This document shows, piece by piece, positions 51,173 to 60,016 of a stretch of 64,000 bases of DNA; position 1 is the first letter of the stretch, and the number at the start of each line of letters is the position of its first letter. The DNA is from Roseibacillus sp. Its GTDB lineage: Bacteria > Verrucomicrobiota > Verrucomicrobiia > Verrucomicrobiales > Akkermansiaceae. Both the position numbers and the translations under genes were made by a program. The notes below the pieces were generated by a model, which had not been told where the DNA came from, searched no databases, and saw only the letters and a program-made list of their open reading frames with translations. The stretch covers positions 29,094 through 93,093 of the forward strand of contig JAKVCR010000041.1 of NCBI GenBank assembly GCA_022448985.1, given 5' to 3'.

Positions 51173-52018
51173 GTGAAAGTTGCCATAGTTGCCCATCCCC
51201 GCAATGTGCAGGCCCCCCCGGTTCTCCGGGAGGTGCGTGACGCTTTGGAGGCCCGGGGCATCGAAGCTGTGCTTGAGAAGGAGAGCGCGGAACTGATCGG
51301 CATGAAGGGTGTAGAACGATCATGGGAGGGAGCTCAGCTCGTAATTTCCCTGGGTGGAGATGGTACCCTTCTGGACACAGTACACAGAATGGGAAGCTGC
51401 GAGGTGCCCGTGGCAGGAGTAAATATCGGAACACTGGGATTTCTGACAGCGTGCACGGCGGGGGATGTGGATGAATTTGCGGCGGTGCTCGCAAGGGGAG
51501 AGCAGGCGGTCGTCGAGCGGGCCGTGCTGCAGGTTCATATGGAGGACGAGTCCCGGGTGGAGCACAAGTTCATGGCCCTAAACGAGGTTGTTCTCATGCG
51601 GGGTGGCACGGGGCGGCTCATCTCGCTGGAGGCCCGTGTAAACGGAGAACTTCTCAATCACTACCGGGCGGATGGATTGATTGTAGCGACCCCTACCGGA
51701 TCGACCGCCTACTCCCTTGCAGCAGGGGGGCCGCTGATTGGGGAGCAGGCAGGGGTATTCGTGATTACTCCGATTTGTCCTCACAGTCTGAGCGATCGGT
51801 CACTGGTGCTGGAAGATCATTCCGTGATTGAGGTGGTCGCCAACGGAGCGCACTCGGAGGATATCCTTTTCACGGTGGATGGGCGGGATGTTCTCGGACT
51901 GGGGGAGGGAAGCGTAGTGCGGATTGAGAAGGGGCCAACCCCGCTTCAGCTCGTAAGGTTTCCGAATCACAGCTTCTATGAGACCCTGCGTGGAAAGCTC
52001 GGGTGGTCAGGCGGCTAG
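51173..52018 (+). CDS. nadK: NAD kinase
   Basis: This 281-residue enzyme phosphorylates NAD to NADP. Diagnostic are SLGGDGTLLDTVH (the GGDG motif), GVNIGTLGFLT, the conserved NE pair in ALNEVVLMRG, and ATPTGSTAYSLAAGGPL. The start is GTG 51173, preceded directly by AGGGA. A Xaa-Pro aminopeptidase gene follows 34 bases later on the same strand. Confidence 0.96.
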   Translation: MKVAIVAHPRNVQAPPVLREVRDALEARGIEAVLEKESAELIGMKGVERSWEGAQLVISLGGDGTLLDTVHRMGSCEVPVAGVNIGTLGFLTACTAGDVDEFAAVLARGEQAVVERAVLQVHMEDESRVEHKFMALNEVVLMRGGTGRLISLEARVNGELLNHYRADGLIVATPTGSTAYSLAAGGPLIGEQAGVFVITPICPHSLSDRSLVLEDHSVIEVVANGAHSEDILFTVDGRDVLGLGEGSVVRIEKGPTPLQLVRFPNHSFYETLRGKLGWSGG

Positions 52019-52052
52019 ACAGCGGAGCGGTGCTCAGGTAGGTATGACCTAG

Positions 52053-53345
52053 ATGAGATACGAGAAGATTGACAACGAACTATTTGTCCGGAATCGAGTC
52101 CGGCTTGCGGAGTTGCTGGGGCCAGGTGCAATGGTTATTGTTCACTCCAATGACATCCTGCCTGCCAATGCAGACGGTGTGCTTCCCTTCGTTCAAAACA
52201 GGGACCTCTACTATCTCTCCGGTGTAGACCAGGAGGAAACGGTGGTCATTCTATTTCCGGATGCAGCGGAGGAGAAGGATCGCGAGATTCTTTTCGTGCG
52301 GGAGACGAGCGAGCTTCTATCCATCTGGGAGGGGGAGAAATTGAGCAAGAAGCAGGCCTCCGAAGTCTCCGGAATCAGTCAGGTGAACTGGTCCTCCAGT
52401 TTTGAGGCGCACTTTCATCGTCTGATGCCTCAGGCCCGCTCGGTTTATCTTGCAACGAATGAGCATCTCCGGGCGCAGGTCGTTGTAGAGACACGTAATG
52501 CCCGTTTCATAAAGGAGTGCCAGGCCCGCTACCCCCTTCACGATTATCAGCGACTGGCTCCGCTCATGGACCAGGTCCGAGTGATCAAGGACAAGGTGGA
52601 GCTCAAGCAATTACAGAAAGCCATTGACGTTACGGAAGCGGGATTTCGCCGGGTCCTGAAATTTATCAAACCGGGCGTTGGAGAGTGGGAAATCGAAGCA
52701 GAATACCTGCACGAATTCGTGCGTAGCCGATCAAAAGGCTTCGCCTATCCTCCAATCGTTGGAGCGGGCAAAAATGCATGTGTGCTGCATTACGTGGAGA
52801 ACAATACAATTTGCCAGGACGGTGAGATGGTTCTTATGGATGTAGCTGCGGAATGGGCAAACTGGAATGCTGACATGACTCGTACTGTTCCCGTCAACGG
52901 CCGATTCACGGAGCGGCAACGGGATGTCTATAATTCCGTCCTGCGAGTGCAGCGGGGTTCCACTGATTTTCTTCGGCCTGGAGTGACTCAGCAGGAGTGG
53001 CGTGATCATACCATCGAGTTGATGGAGACTGAATTGATCAAACTGGGGTTGGTAGATGCCGAAGAGGCAAAAGGCCAGGATCCTAGAGATCGGCACCTTG
53101 TGAAGAATTACTATATGCATGGCATTGGCCACCACCTCGGACTTGACGTTCACGATGTAGGCGATGCCTATGAGCCTGTGAAAGAGGGGATGGTATTTAC
53201 AGTGGAGCCTGGGATCTATATCCGGGAGGAGAATCTTGGAGTGCGTATTGAGGACAATGTGCTCATCGGAAAGGACGAGAACATAAATCTGTTCGCGAAC
53301 TTTCCCATCGAGGTCGAGGAAATCGAAGAAGCGATGAATCCTTGA
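52053..53345 (+). CDS. pepP: Xaa-Pro aminopeptidase (aminopeptidase P, M24B)
   Basis: The 430-residue enzyme removes N-terminal residues linked to proline. The N-terminal AMP_N domain is present (NDILPANADGVLPFVQNRDL). The pita-bread catalytic domain carries the two-metal ligands: Asp in LMDVAAEWANWNADMTRTV, His in MHGIGHHLGLDVHD, and Glu in TVEPGIYI and GVRIEDNVLIG. It is cytosolic, with no signal. It is co-directional with nadK and convergent with the aminotransferase gene. Confidence 0.95.
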   Translation: MRYEKIDNELFVRNRVRLAELLGPGAMVIVHSNDILPANADGVLPFVQNRDLYYLSGVDQEETVVILFPDAAEEKDREILFVRETSELLSIWEGEKLSKKQASEVSGISQVNWSSSFEAHFHRLMPQARSVYLATNEHLRAQVVVETRNARFIKECQARYPLHDYQRLAPLMDQVRVIKDKVELKQLQKAIDVTEAGFRRVLKFIKPGVGEWEIEAEYLHEFVRSRSKGFAYPPIVGAGKNACVLHYVENNTICQDGEMVLMDVAAEWANWNADMTRTVPVNGRFTERQRDVYNSVLRVQRGSTDFLRPGVTQQEWRDHTIELMETELIKLGLVDAEEAKGQDPRDRHLVKNYYMHGIGHHLGLDVHDVGDAYEPVKEGMVFTVEPGIYIREENLGVRIEDNVLIGKDENINLFANFPIEVEEIEEAMNP

Positions 53346-53390
53346 TAGGGTTCACCATTCGGCAGGAGCGGGAAGGGTAGTGGTCCCGGG

Positions 53391-54470
53391 CTATAGAAAA
53401 TCCGGGAGCAGGTCGCTGAGAGCGGCCAGGAGCTCCTTCATACTGTCAGCGGTTTCATTGCCCATATTACTGATACGAAATGTCTTACCCTTTATTTTGC
53501 CGTAGCCGCCATTAATGAGAAAGTTGTGCTTTATGCGTAATGCTTTTACAAATGCGGGCACGTCAATCTCTCGATTATTGGCGACTGCGGTGAGGGTTTT
53601 GGATCGAAATCCCTCGGGGGCAAAATGTGCGAATCCGCTATCTTCCATCCACTTATGGACGAGAGCGTTATTCTCATGGTGGCGCCTGTAGCGCTCCTCA
53701 AGGCCTTCCTCCATGATGGAAGCGACCATCGAATCCAGGGCTTGGAGGAGGGCGATGGATGGGGTGGAGGGGGTATTATTTTTCGAGTGGTTTTTGGAGA
53801 ATTCGAGAAAATCGAAGTAGTATCCCCGATCGGGAGTCGACTCCGCTCGAGAGAGAGCTGCCTCCGAGGTGACGAACACTGTCAGTCCGGGAGGAAGGGC
53901 CATGGCCTTTTGGACGCCGGCAAGAAGGACGTCGACGCCAAGTTGATCGGTAGGAATGGGCACGGCGCTGAAGGAGCTGACGCTGTCCACAATGAGGAGG
54001 ACGTCTTCAAACTCATTCACGACCGAGGCAATCTCATCCAGCGGATTCATTACCCCGGTTGAGGTCTCGTTGTGGACGAGGGTTACGGTATCGAATCCTC
54101 CCTCCGCCAGTTTATTACGCACAGAGCCAGGATCGATCGGTTCTCCCCACTCAGCCTGTATCTTTTCGGCCTTCTTCCCGCACCGTTGGGCGACATCGAA
54201 CCACTTGTCAGAGAAGGCTCCGCAGCAGAGGTTGAGAACCTTTCCTTGAACCAGGTTCCGGATGGCTCCTTCCATCACCCCCCAGGCCGAGGATGTTGAA
54301 AGAAAGACAGGCCTATCAGTGCCAGCGATCTGCTGCAGGCCGGGTTGGATGGATGAATAGAGTTCTTCAAAATCGGAGCCACGGTGGCCGATCATGGGGG
54401 CGCACATGGCCTCATAGGTAGCCGGTGAAATTTCGACCGGCCCGGGAATAAACAGCTTGGGCTTTGGCAT
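53391..54470 (-). CDS. Class V aminotransferase, serine/alanine-glyoxylate type
   Basis: The 359-residue PLP enzyme begins PKLFIPGPVEISPATYEAM, then MIGHRGSDFEELY, the PLP-Asp in LLIVDSVSSFSAVPI and the Schiff-base lysine in VLLAGVQKAMALPPGL. This matches the alanine/serine-glyoxylate aminotransferase group; some relatives serve as phosphoserine or aspartate-type aminotransferases, so the substrate is not certain. It ends the long leftward gene run, 67 bases after the TPR gene. Confidence 0.9.
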   Translation of the reverse strand: MPKPKLFIPGPVEISPATYEAMCAPMIGHRGSDFEELYSSIQPGLQQIAGTDRPVFLSTSSAWGVMEGAIRNLVQGKVLNLCCGAFSDKWFDVAQRCGKKAEKIQAEWGEPIDPGSVRNKLAEGGFDTVTLVHNETSTGVMNPLDEIASVVNEFEDVLLIVDSVSSFSAVPIPTDQLGVDVLLAGVQKAMALPPGLTVFVTSEAALSRAESTPDRGYYFDFLEFSKNHSKNNTPSTPSIALLQALDSMVASIMEEGLEERYRRHHENNALVHKWMEDSGFAHFAPEGFRSKTLTAVANNREIDVPAFVKALRIKHNFLINGGYGKIKGKTFRISNMGNETADSMKELLAALSDLLPDFL

Positions 54471-54537
54471 CGGGGGTGAAACTTGCCCTCAGGAGGGAGG
54501 CTGTCGAGAGTGTTTATCGCGAATCAATCGGGCGGGA

Positions 54538-57123
54538 TTACTCGCCTTCGTAAAGTTGATGCTCAAGTTGGATTTCTGCGCGCCGCCGCCCGGCCTCCTT
54601 TCGCCATGGGCTGCCGCTGTCTTCAACCATGCGTAGAATATTCACCGACGCGGTCCAACGGGGGAGGGTGCCCTGAGCGAGGATCTCGACTGCGTCAAAG
54701 GCACAGCGCGAGAAGTAATACCACTCGCTCGGTTCCTCGCCATTGGGAAGGTTATCGCGCCTTACTACGTGATAGTAAGCATCAAGAGCGGGGCGGGATT
54801 CTCCTAGTTCTTCGTATACTTGCCCCTTAAGCCAGAAGAGGCGATTGCTGAGGGAATAAGCCAGATCAGGTTGGGCGAGAATTTGGTCATAGAGTCCGAG
54901 GGCCGTCCGCAGGTCGCCGGGTTTTCCCAATTCCCGGTAAGCGTCAGCGGTGAGCATCCGGGCATTGAGTTGGGCCGGGTTCTTGGGTTCGAGGAGAATC
55001 TGGAGATTGGAGATGGCCTCCCTGGGTTGCTCGTCAATCTGGCTGTGGGCGAGGAGAAGTCGAGCATCGGTAGCAAGGGTCCCTCCTGTATTAATTACCT
55101 GCTGAAGAAGGCTTTCCGCTTCCTTGTTGGAGTTGTCTCCTCCAACCTTTAGGGCAGCACGCGCGGCGTAATATAGTGCGGTTTCCGTAATTATGGAGTC
55201 GTCGGAGGAAGAGGCGATTTTTTGAAATCTAGCCTGAGCCTCCCCAAGGTCGCCATTATGGAAATATGCCTCCGCCAGTTTTAGCCGAATGGGCATGCTC
55301 ATGCGGTTGGGTTGGTGTTTGCGGAGGAACTCCTCGGAGGCCGTAATGGCAGCCTCCCATTTGCTGGTCAGGCTGGCGATGCGCAGGTGCACCTGTAGTC
55401 GACGTAAATCAAGTTGGAATCCTAGCGGGCCTGTCTGCAGGGACGCCAGCTCTTCCATGACCTGGCGATGGGCGGAAGGCTTGGCGGGTTCCAGGCGCAG
55501 GCATTCTTCTGCGATCGCGAGTCGCGCCTCGGGGATTCGCGGATGCTCCTGATGGTCTCGCAGGAAACGTTCCAAGCTTGGGCGGGCATCTCCCGATTCC
55601 CGGGAGACCCGGTGCAGAGCACGCTCAAGCAGGAGGGTTGTGCGTGCTTCCGAGGCATCGAGGGATTCAATCAGGTGGCTAAAGCCTGTTTCATTGCCAG
55701 CACGTAGCAGGCTGATCCCGGCATTGACCGCGCTCACATATTCCTCGGTGGGCGGTAGTGCTGAATGTATGCGAAGGAAGGCGGCAGCAGCCGAATCGAA
55801 GTCCCCCTTTTCAAAGCTCAGCCTGGCCGAGAGTCGGCCAGCTTCTTCTCGGAGGCGGGACGAGGAGGCGGAATTCTCCAACCGCGCGAAAGTCAGAATG
55901 GCCTCCTCCTTTCGCTGGTCCGCAATTTGAAGTTTCGCGATTTCCATCAGGGAACGTGACCAGAAGGGGTGGAGAGGCATGTTCACATCAAGCCATACGA
56001 GCCGCATCTCAGCCTGTTTATTGGATCCTGCATTGTTCTTTTGGGCCAGGGAGAGGGCGTGATAGAACAGGGCAAATCCAGTCCGGGCCTCGGTCCCTGG
56101 AGAGACGATAAGCTCGCCCTTGCCAGGTTGAGGCGCGGCGTTACTTGGCGGGGAGAAATTGGCCCACAAGGTGAGTTGTCCTTCGACACGCTTCTTGAGT
56201 GATTCCGTGGAGGCCCAGCCATGAAGCCGGTGGAAGGCAGCCTCAAGCAAAGCACTGCGCGGCTGACTATCCAGCAACTCGATAAGTTTTTCGATGGCAT
56301 CTTCAGGATTGCCGGTTTCATGCAGGCACTCGGCCAGAGAAACTTGGGCGCTGTGACGAAGGAGGGGTGGAACGGGCTTTGTGTCCTCGGCGATAGCCTG
56401 AAACAGGGGGATGGCTTTGCTCTTTTCCTTACGGGCGATAAGTTGGGCGCGGAGGTAGAGTGCATGGATCTGCTGTCGCCGATCGGAGGGTTCTGTCCCT
56501 CCCTCAAGGAGTTTCCCTGCCTCGATAAGTTTGTCCTGGGCTATAAGAATAGTAGCGTGCAGAAGACGCGCTTCCTGGGAAAGATGTGTTTTGTCTGTAG
56601 AGGGGAACGTGTTTTGCAGGAGGGTGCCTGCCTCGGTCGGTTCACCCAGGGCGACGAGGATGTGGGCAAGGGAGAGCAGGCTTCGGTTACGCAATTCCGG
56701 ATGTCTGGCTGTCTTCAGACGACCAAAGAGAGCGGCAGCCTGCCGCAGTTCGGCACGCAGGATATGAGCCTGAGCAGCCCAGAAGAGGGCCTGTTCCTCT
56801 CCGGATTCGACAGCCTCCGCCAGGTATCCCAGTGCGGCTGTTCCCCGACCATGAGAGGCAGTCGCTTCTTTTTCAATCCTGCCGGCTCGGACAAGGGCTT
56901 CCCCAAGTTTGGCCCTGATAGCGGCCTGGGCCCCGGCATTGCCATCAAAATCTTTGAGGGCGGCTTTGAGGGGAGAAATGGCTAGGTCTGGAAGGTGATC
57001 GGCGAGGGCCGCGAGTCCTTTCTGATAGGACGTGTTTTGCTTGAGCTCAGCATCCTCTTTCTGCGCAGAAAGTGTAGCCGGGCACAAAGCCAAGGCGAGA
57101 AGAAGGACAACAGAACGAGGCAC
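54538..57123 (-). CDS. Large exported TPR-repeat protein
   Basis: This 861-residue protein has a signal peptide (MPRSVVLLLALALCPATLSA) and is helical repeats almost throughout (for example LAEAYFHNGDLGEAQARFQK and LFWLKGQVYEELGESRPALD), so a periplasmic or outer-membrane-associated scaffold is likely. The ends of the repeats resemble TPR units of the YbgF/BamD kind, but no specific family is recognised. It lies 41 bases after upp on the same strand; any functional link with the neighbouring metabolic genes is unclear. Confidence 0.85.
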   Translation of the reverse strand: MPRSVVLLLALALCPATLSAQKEDAELKQNTSYQKGLAALADHLPDLAISPLKAALKDFDGNAGAQAAIRAKLGEALVRAGRIEKEATASHGRGTAALGYLAEAVESGEEQALFWAAQAHILRAELRQAAALFGRLKTARHPELRNRSLLSLAHILVALGEPTEAGTLLQNTFPSTDKTHLSQEARLLHATILIAQDKLIEAGKLLEGGTEPSDRRQQIHALYLRAQLIARKEKSKAIPLFQAIAEDTKPVPPLLRHSAQVSLAECLHETGNPEDAIEKLIELLDSQPRSALLEAAFHRLHGWASTESLKKRVEGQLTLWANFSPPSNAAPQPGKGELIVSPGTEARTGFALFYHALSLAQKNNAGSNKQAEMRLVWLDVNMPLHPFWSRSLMEIAKLQIADQRKEEAILTFARLENSASSSRLREEAGRLSARLSFEKGDFDSAAAAFLRIHSALPPTEEYVSAVNAGISLLRAGNETGFSHLIESLDASEARTTLLLERALHRVSRESGDARPSLERFLRDHQEHPRIPEARLAIAEECLRLEPAKPSAHRQVMEELASLQTGPLGFQLDLRRLQVHLRIASLTSKWEAAITASEEFLRKHQPNRMSMPIRLKLAEAYFHNGDLGEAQARFQKIASSSDDSIITETALYYAARAALKVGGDNSNKEAESLLQQVINTGGTLATDARLLLAHSQIDEQPREAISNLQILLEPKNPAQLNARMLTADAYRELGKPGDLRTALGLYDQILAQPDLAYSLSNRLFWLKGQVYEELGESRPALDAYYHVVRRDNLPNGEEPSEWYYFSRCAFDAVEILAQGTLPRWTASVNILRMVEDSGSPWRKEAGRRRAEIQLEHQLYEGE

Positions 57124-57164
57124 AAGGTGAGTATACCGTATGGGCCCGGGATTGCTAGAGCAGA

Positions 57165-57782
57165 TCAGGCCGTGCCGAAGGAGCGGTCGCCCGCGTCGCC
57201 CAGTCCCGGGCAGATATAGCCCTGGTCATTGAGGCATCGATCGAGGGCTGCTGCGTAGACAGGTACGTCGGGGTGCGCTGAATGGAAGGCGTCCCCACCT
57301 TCGGGGGACGCAATCACGCAGGCGAAAGACAGACGGGCAGCACCCTGATCCTTGAGAAGGCGGACAGTTTCGATTGCGCTCCCACCAGTGGCCAGCATGG
57401 GATCGAGGACGATCGTGTGCGTGTCGGAAAAAGTAACCGGGGCGTTCGGGTAATAGACTTCAGGTTTCAGCGTCGCGTGGTTTCGGCGTAGGCCAATGTG
57501 GGCCACTATGGCCTCCGGAATGATCTTGAGGAAGCCCTCGGCCAGAGTGAGTCCTGCTCGCAGAATGGGAACGAGAATGGGGGGTTGGACGAGGCAGCGG
57601 CCCTCGGCAAGCTCAAGGGGAGTCTCGACCCGAGTGGGGATAGTCTCCAGTTGTGATGTGACCTCGGGAACCATCAGATAAGCGATGTTGTGGAGAAGAA
57701 GTCGAAATTGCTGGGAGCTACAATCCCTGTCCCGAAGGCGGGCTACACGGTCGGAGATAAGAGGGTGATCGAGGACGGTCAC
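57165..57782 (-). CDS. upp: Uracil phosphoribosyltransferase
   Basis: The 205-residue enzyme makes UMP from uracil and PRPP (pyrimidine salvage). Motifs: VPILRAGLTLAEGFL, GLRRNHATLKPEVYY, the PRPP loop VLDPMLATGGSAIETV and the C-terminal uracil site GYICPGLGDAGDRSFGT. It starts 21 bases after the response-regulator gene, so the two are probably co-transcribed. Confidence 0.96.
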   Translation of the reverse strand: MTVLDHPLISDRVARLRDRDCSSQQFRLLLHNIAYLMVPEVTSQLETIPTRVETPLELAEGRCLVQPPILVPILRAGLTLAEGFLKIIPEAIVAHIGLRRNHATLKPEVYYPNAPVTFSDTHTIVLDPMLATGGSAIETVRLLKDQGAARLSFACVIASPEGGDAFHSAHPDVPVYAAALDRCLNDQGYICPGLGDAGDRSFGTA

Positions 57783-57803
57783 GGACAGGCTTACGGTAGT
57801 GGA

Positions 57804-59192
57804 TTATTGTTCCGGGCCGAGGATGTTCCGGACCTCAGCCTGTGTGACCCCGAGGCGGCGGGCACACTCCTTCAGGTTGCCATTACCCTGCTCGAAGACA
57901 CGTCGGCATAGCTCTGCCCTGAACCATTCGAGCAGGCCTTCATCCGATTGAGGAACCATGGAAAGGATGAGCTGGAAGGCGGCATCGAGCTTCTGGCTGT
58001 GAGAAAAGGGACTGCGGGCAAAGGGCATGTCCTCCGGAAGAAGAAGATCGGTGGTGGAGAGGGCGCAGGCGCGTGCGATGGTGTTTTCCAGTTCCCTCAC
58101 GTTGCCGGGCCAGTGGTGCTTTTGAAGAGTCTCCACTGCTTCACCACTCAAACGCATGCGGGCCATGCCTTGTTTCCTCGCGAGGCGCTGCAGGAAAAAC
58201 TCTGCGAGGAGGGGAATGTCCTCCGGACGATCACGTAGGGGCGGCAGGTCAATCTCGACAACGTTAAGTCGATAGTAGAGATCCTCTCTGAAGTTGCCCT
58301 GAGAAACTTCCGCCGCAAGATCCTTGTTAGTGGCGGCCACTATCCGGACATCACTCCGGAGGGTTTCATTGCCGCCTACCCTTGAGAACGTCCCCTCCTG
58401 CAGGATGCGTAGGAGTTTGACCTGGACCGAAGCGGGCATGTCACCGATTTCGTCCAGGAAGAGGGTTCCTCCATCACATTGTTCAAAACGTCCTGTACGC
58501 CGTGCCACTGCACCTGTGAAGGATCCCTTCTCGTGGCCAAAGAGTTCGCTCTCAAGAAGATTCTCGGGGATGGCACCACAGTTTATGGCCACCATGTCGG
58601 CTTGGCGGCGTGGGCTGTATTCATGCACTGCACGGGCGACCAATTCCTTTCCGGTGCCACTTTCCCCCGTAACGAGGACGGGAGCATCGGTCTGGGATAC
58701 CCGTCCCACGATTTTGAAGACTTCCTGAAGGGGACGGGAAATCCCGATCATTTTCACAGGGCCATCAGCAACAGGTAGGCTGGGAATGCTGTCGTCAGCC
58801 TGTTTCCGTTGCTCGGAACTCTGGAGAGCAGCCTCGACCACAGGCCTGAGCTCGAAAGGCAGAGACTCCTTGCGCAGAACATCCCGGGCCCCTCGGCGTG
58901 TTGCTTCAATGATCTGGGAGGTGGTGGGAAAGCCCGCAGTCAACACCACTACCGCATTGGTGTTCTTTGCCCGGAACCGGGAGAGTAGCTCAAGGCCATC
59001 ATAGGGTTGCAACTGGATGTCGGAGATGATCAGGTCGAGGTCGGTCTTGTCAGCTACCTTGATTGCATTCTCGCTGTTGTCGCAGCGAAGGATTCGGAGG
59101 CCCTTGGCTTCAAGGTGCTTGGTAGCCCAATCGAGGAAGTCGAGGTCTTCATCAACCAGCAGGATAGTCTGCTCCTTGGTGGAGGTCGCCAT
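57804..59192 (-). CDS. NtrC-family sigma-54-dependent response regulator
   Basis: The 462-residue protein has a receiver domain with phospho-acceptor Asp58 (LIISDIQL), Thr85 and Lys108. A AAA+ domain follows with Walker A GESGTGKE (176-183), the sigma-54 contact loop GSFTGA (223-228, where GAFTGA is usual) and Walker B GGTLFLDEIGD (241-251). A Fis-type HTH closes it (LKECARRLGVTQAEVRNILG). The first acidic pair of the receiver reads VDED. It activates RpoN promoters after phosphorylation. No histidine kinase gene is in the window, so its partner is elsewhere. It follows uppS by 26 bases. Confidence 0.94.
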   Translation of the reverse strand: MATSTKEQTILLVDEDLDFLDWATKHLEAKGLRILRCDNSENAIKVADKTDLDLIISDIQLQPYDGLELLSRFRAKNTNAVVVLTAGFPTTSQIIEATRRGARDVLRKESLPFELRPVVEAALQSSEQRKQADDSIPSLPVADGPVKMIGISRPLQEVFKIVGRVSQTDAPVLVTGESGTGKELVARAVHEYSPRRQADMVAINCGAIPENLLESELFGHEKGSFTGAVARRTGRFEQCDGGTLFLDEIGDMPASVQVKLLRILQEGTFSRVGGNETLRSDVRIVAATNKDLAAEVSQGNFREDLYYRLNVVEIDLPPLRDRPEDIPLLAEFFLQRLARKQGMARMRLSGEAVETLQKHHWPGNVRELENTIARACALSTTDLLLPEDMPFARSPFSHSQKLDAAFQLILSMVPQSDEGLLEWFRAELCRRVFEQGNGNLKECARRLGVTQAEVRNILGPEQ

Positions 59193-59218
59193 AAATGATT
59201 CTCGTTAAGCCGGGGTAA

Positions 59219-59932
59219 TCAGATAGCACCAAAGCGTCGATGGCGGCGAGCATATTCAGCCGCTGCCTGGCGCAGGTCTACTCCTTTGAAATCCGGCCAG
59301 AGCTTGCGGGTGATTACGATCTCTGCGTAACTGATCTGCCATAGCAGAAAGTTGGAGATACGAGATTCCCCCGAGGTGCGAATGAGGAGGTCAGGATCCG
59401 GGATCCCTGCCGTGTAAAGGTGCTGTTGAAAGGCAGCGTTGTCGATGCTCTCGGGATCCAGTTCACCTGCGACTGCCTCGCGGGCGAGTTGCCGGGCAGC
59501 GTCCACGATCTCCTCGCGGGCGCCGTAGGAGAGCGCAAGAACAAGATTAAGGTCAGTGTTAGAGGAAGTCTGTTCAATCGAGCGGGTGAGTTCCGCCCGG
59601 CAATTTTCCGGCAGGTCTCCTAGCCGTCCGATGGCATGGAGACGCACTCCTTGCTCATGCATTTCCGGTGTCTTCCTCCTCAGGAAGTCCTTGAGTAGTG
59701 ACATGAGAGCACGGACCTCTGCCCTAGGCCGGCTCCAGTTCTCGGACGAGAAGGCGTAAAGGGTGAGGAACTTGGTCCCCAGTTCCTTACAGGTCTCCAC
59801 CGCCTCGCGAACTGATTCTGCCCCGGCACGATGACCCTCCCGGCGGGGGAGACCCCTCTCACGGGCCCAGCGTCCGTTGCCGTCCATGATGATGGCAATA
59901 TGCTGCGGGATATGGGAGCTCTTCTCTGGCAT
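59219..59932 (-). CDS. uppS: Undecaprenyl diphosphate synthase (cis-prenyltransferase)
   Basis: The 237-residue enzyme extends farnesyl diphosphate to the C55 carrier of cell-wall synthesis. Motifs: IAIIMDGNGRWARERGLPR (catalytic Asp), HRAGAESVREAVE, LTLYAFSSENWSRP, and LLIRTSGESRISNFLLWQ near the C-terminus. It is in the leftward run 84 bases after purA. The rest of the isoprenoid-lipid cluster (cdsA, dxr) often found next to it is absent. Confidence 0.96.
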   Translation of the reverse strand: MPEKSSHIPQHIAIIMDGNGRWARERGLPRREGHRAGAESVREAVETCKELGTKFLTLYAFSSENWSRPRAEVRALMSLLKDFLRRKTPEMHEQGVRLHAIGRLGDLPENCRAELTRSIEQTSSNTDLNLVLALSYGAREEIVDAARQLAREAVAGELDPESIDNAAFQQHLYTAGIPDPDLLIRTSGESRISNFLLWQISYAEIVITRKLWPDFKGVDLRQAAAEYARRHRRFGAI

Positions 59933-60016
59933 GGTGACAGGAGACGGCCTGGTCTGGAAGCCAGCGGGATATGCTTCGGGCGCCGGAGGGACTCTCCATG
60001 AGATGCCTGCGATTTG

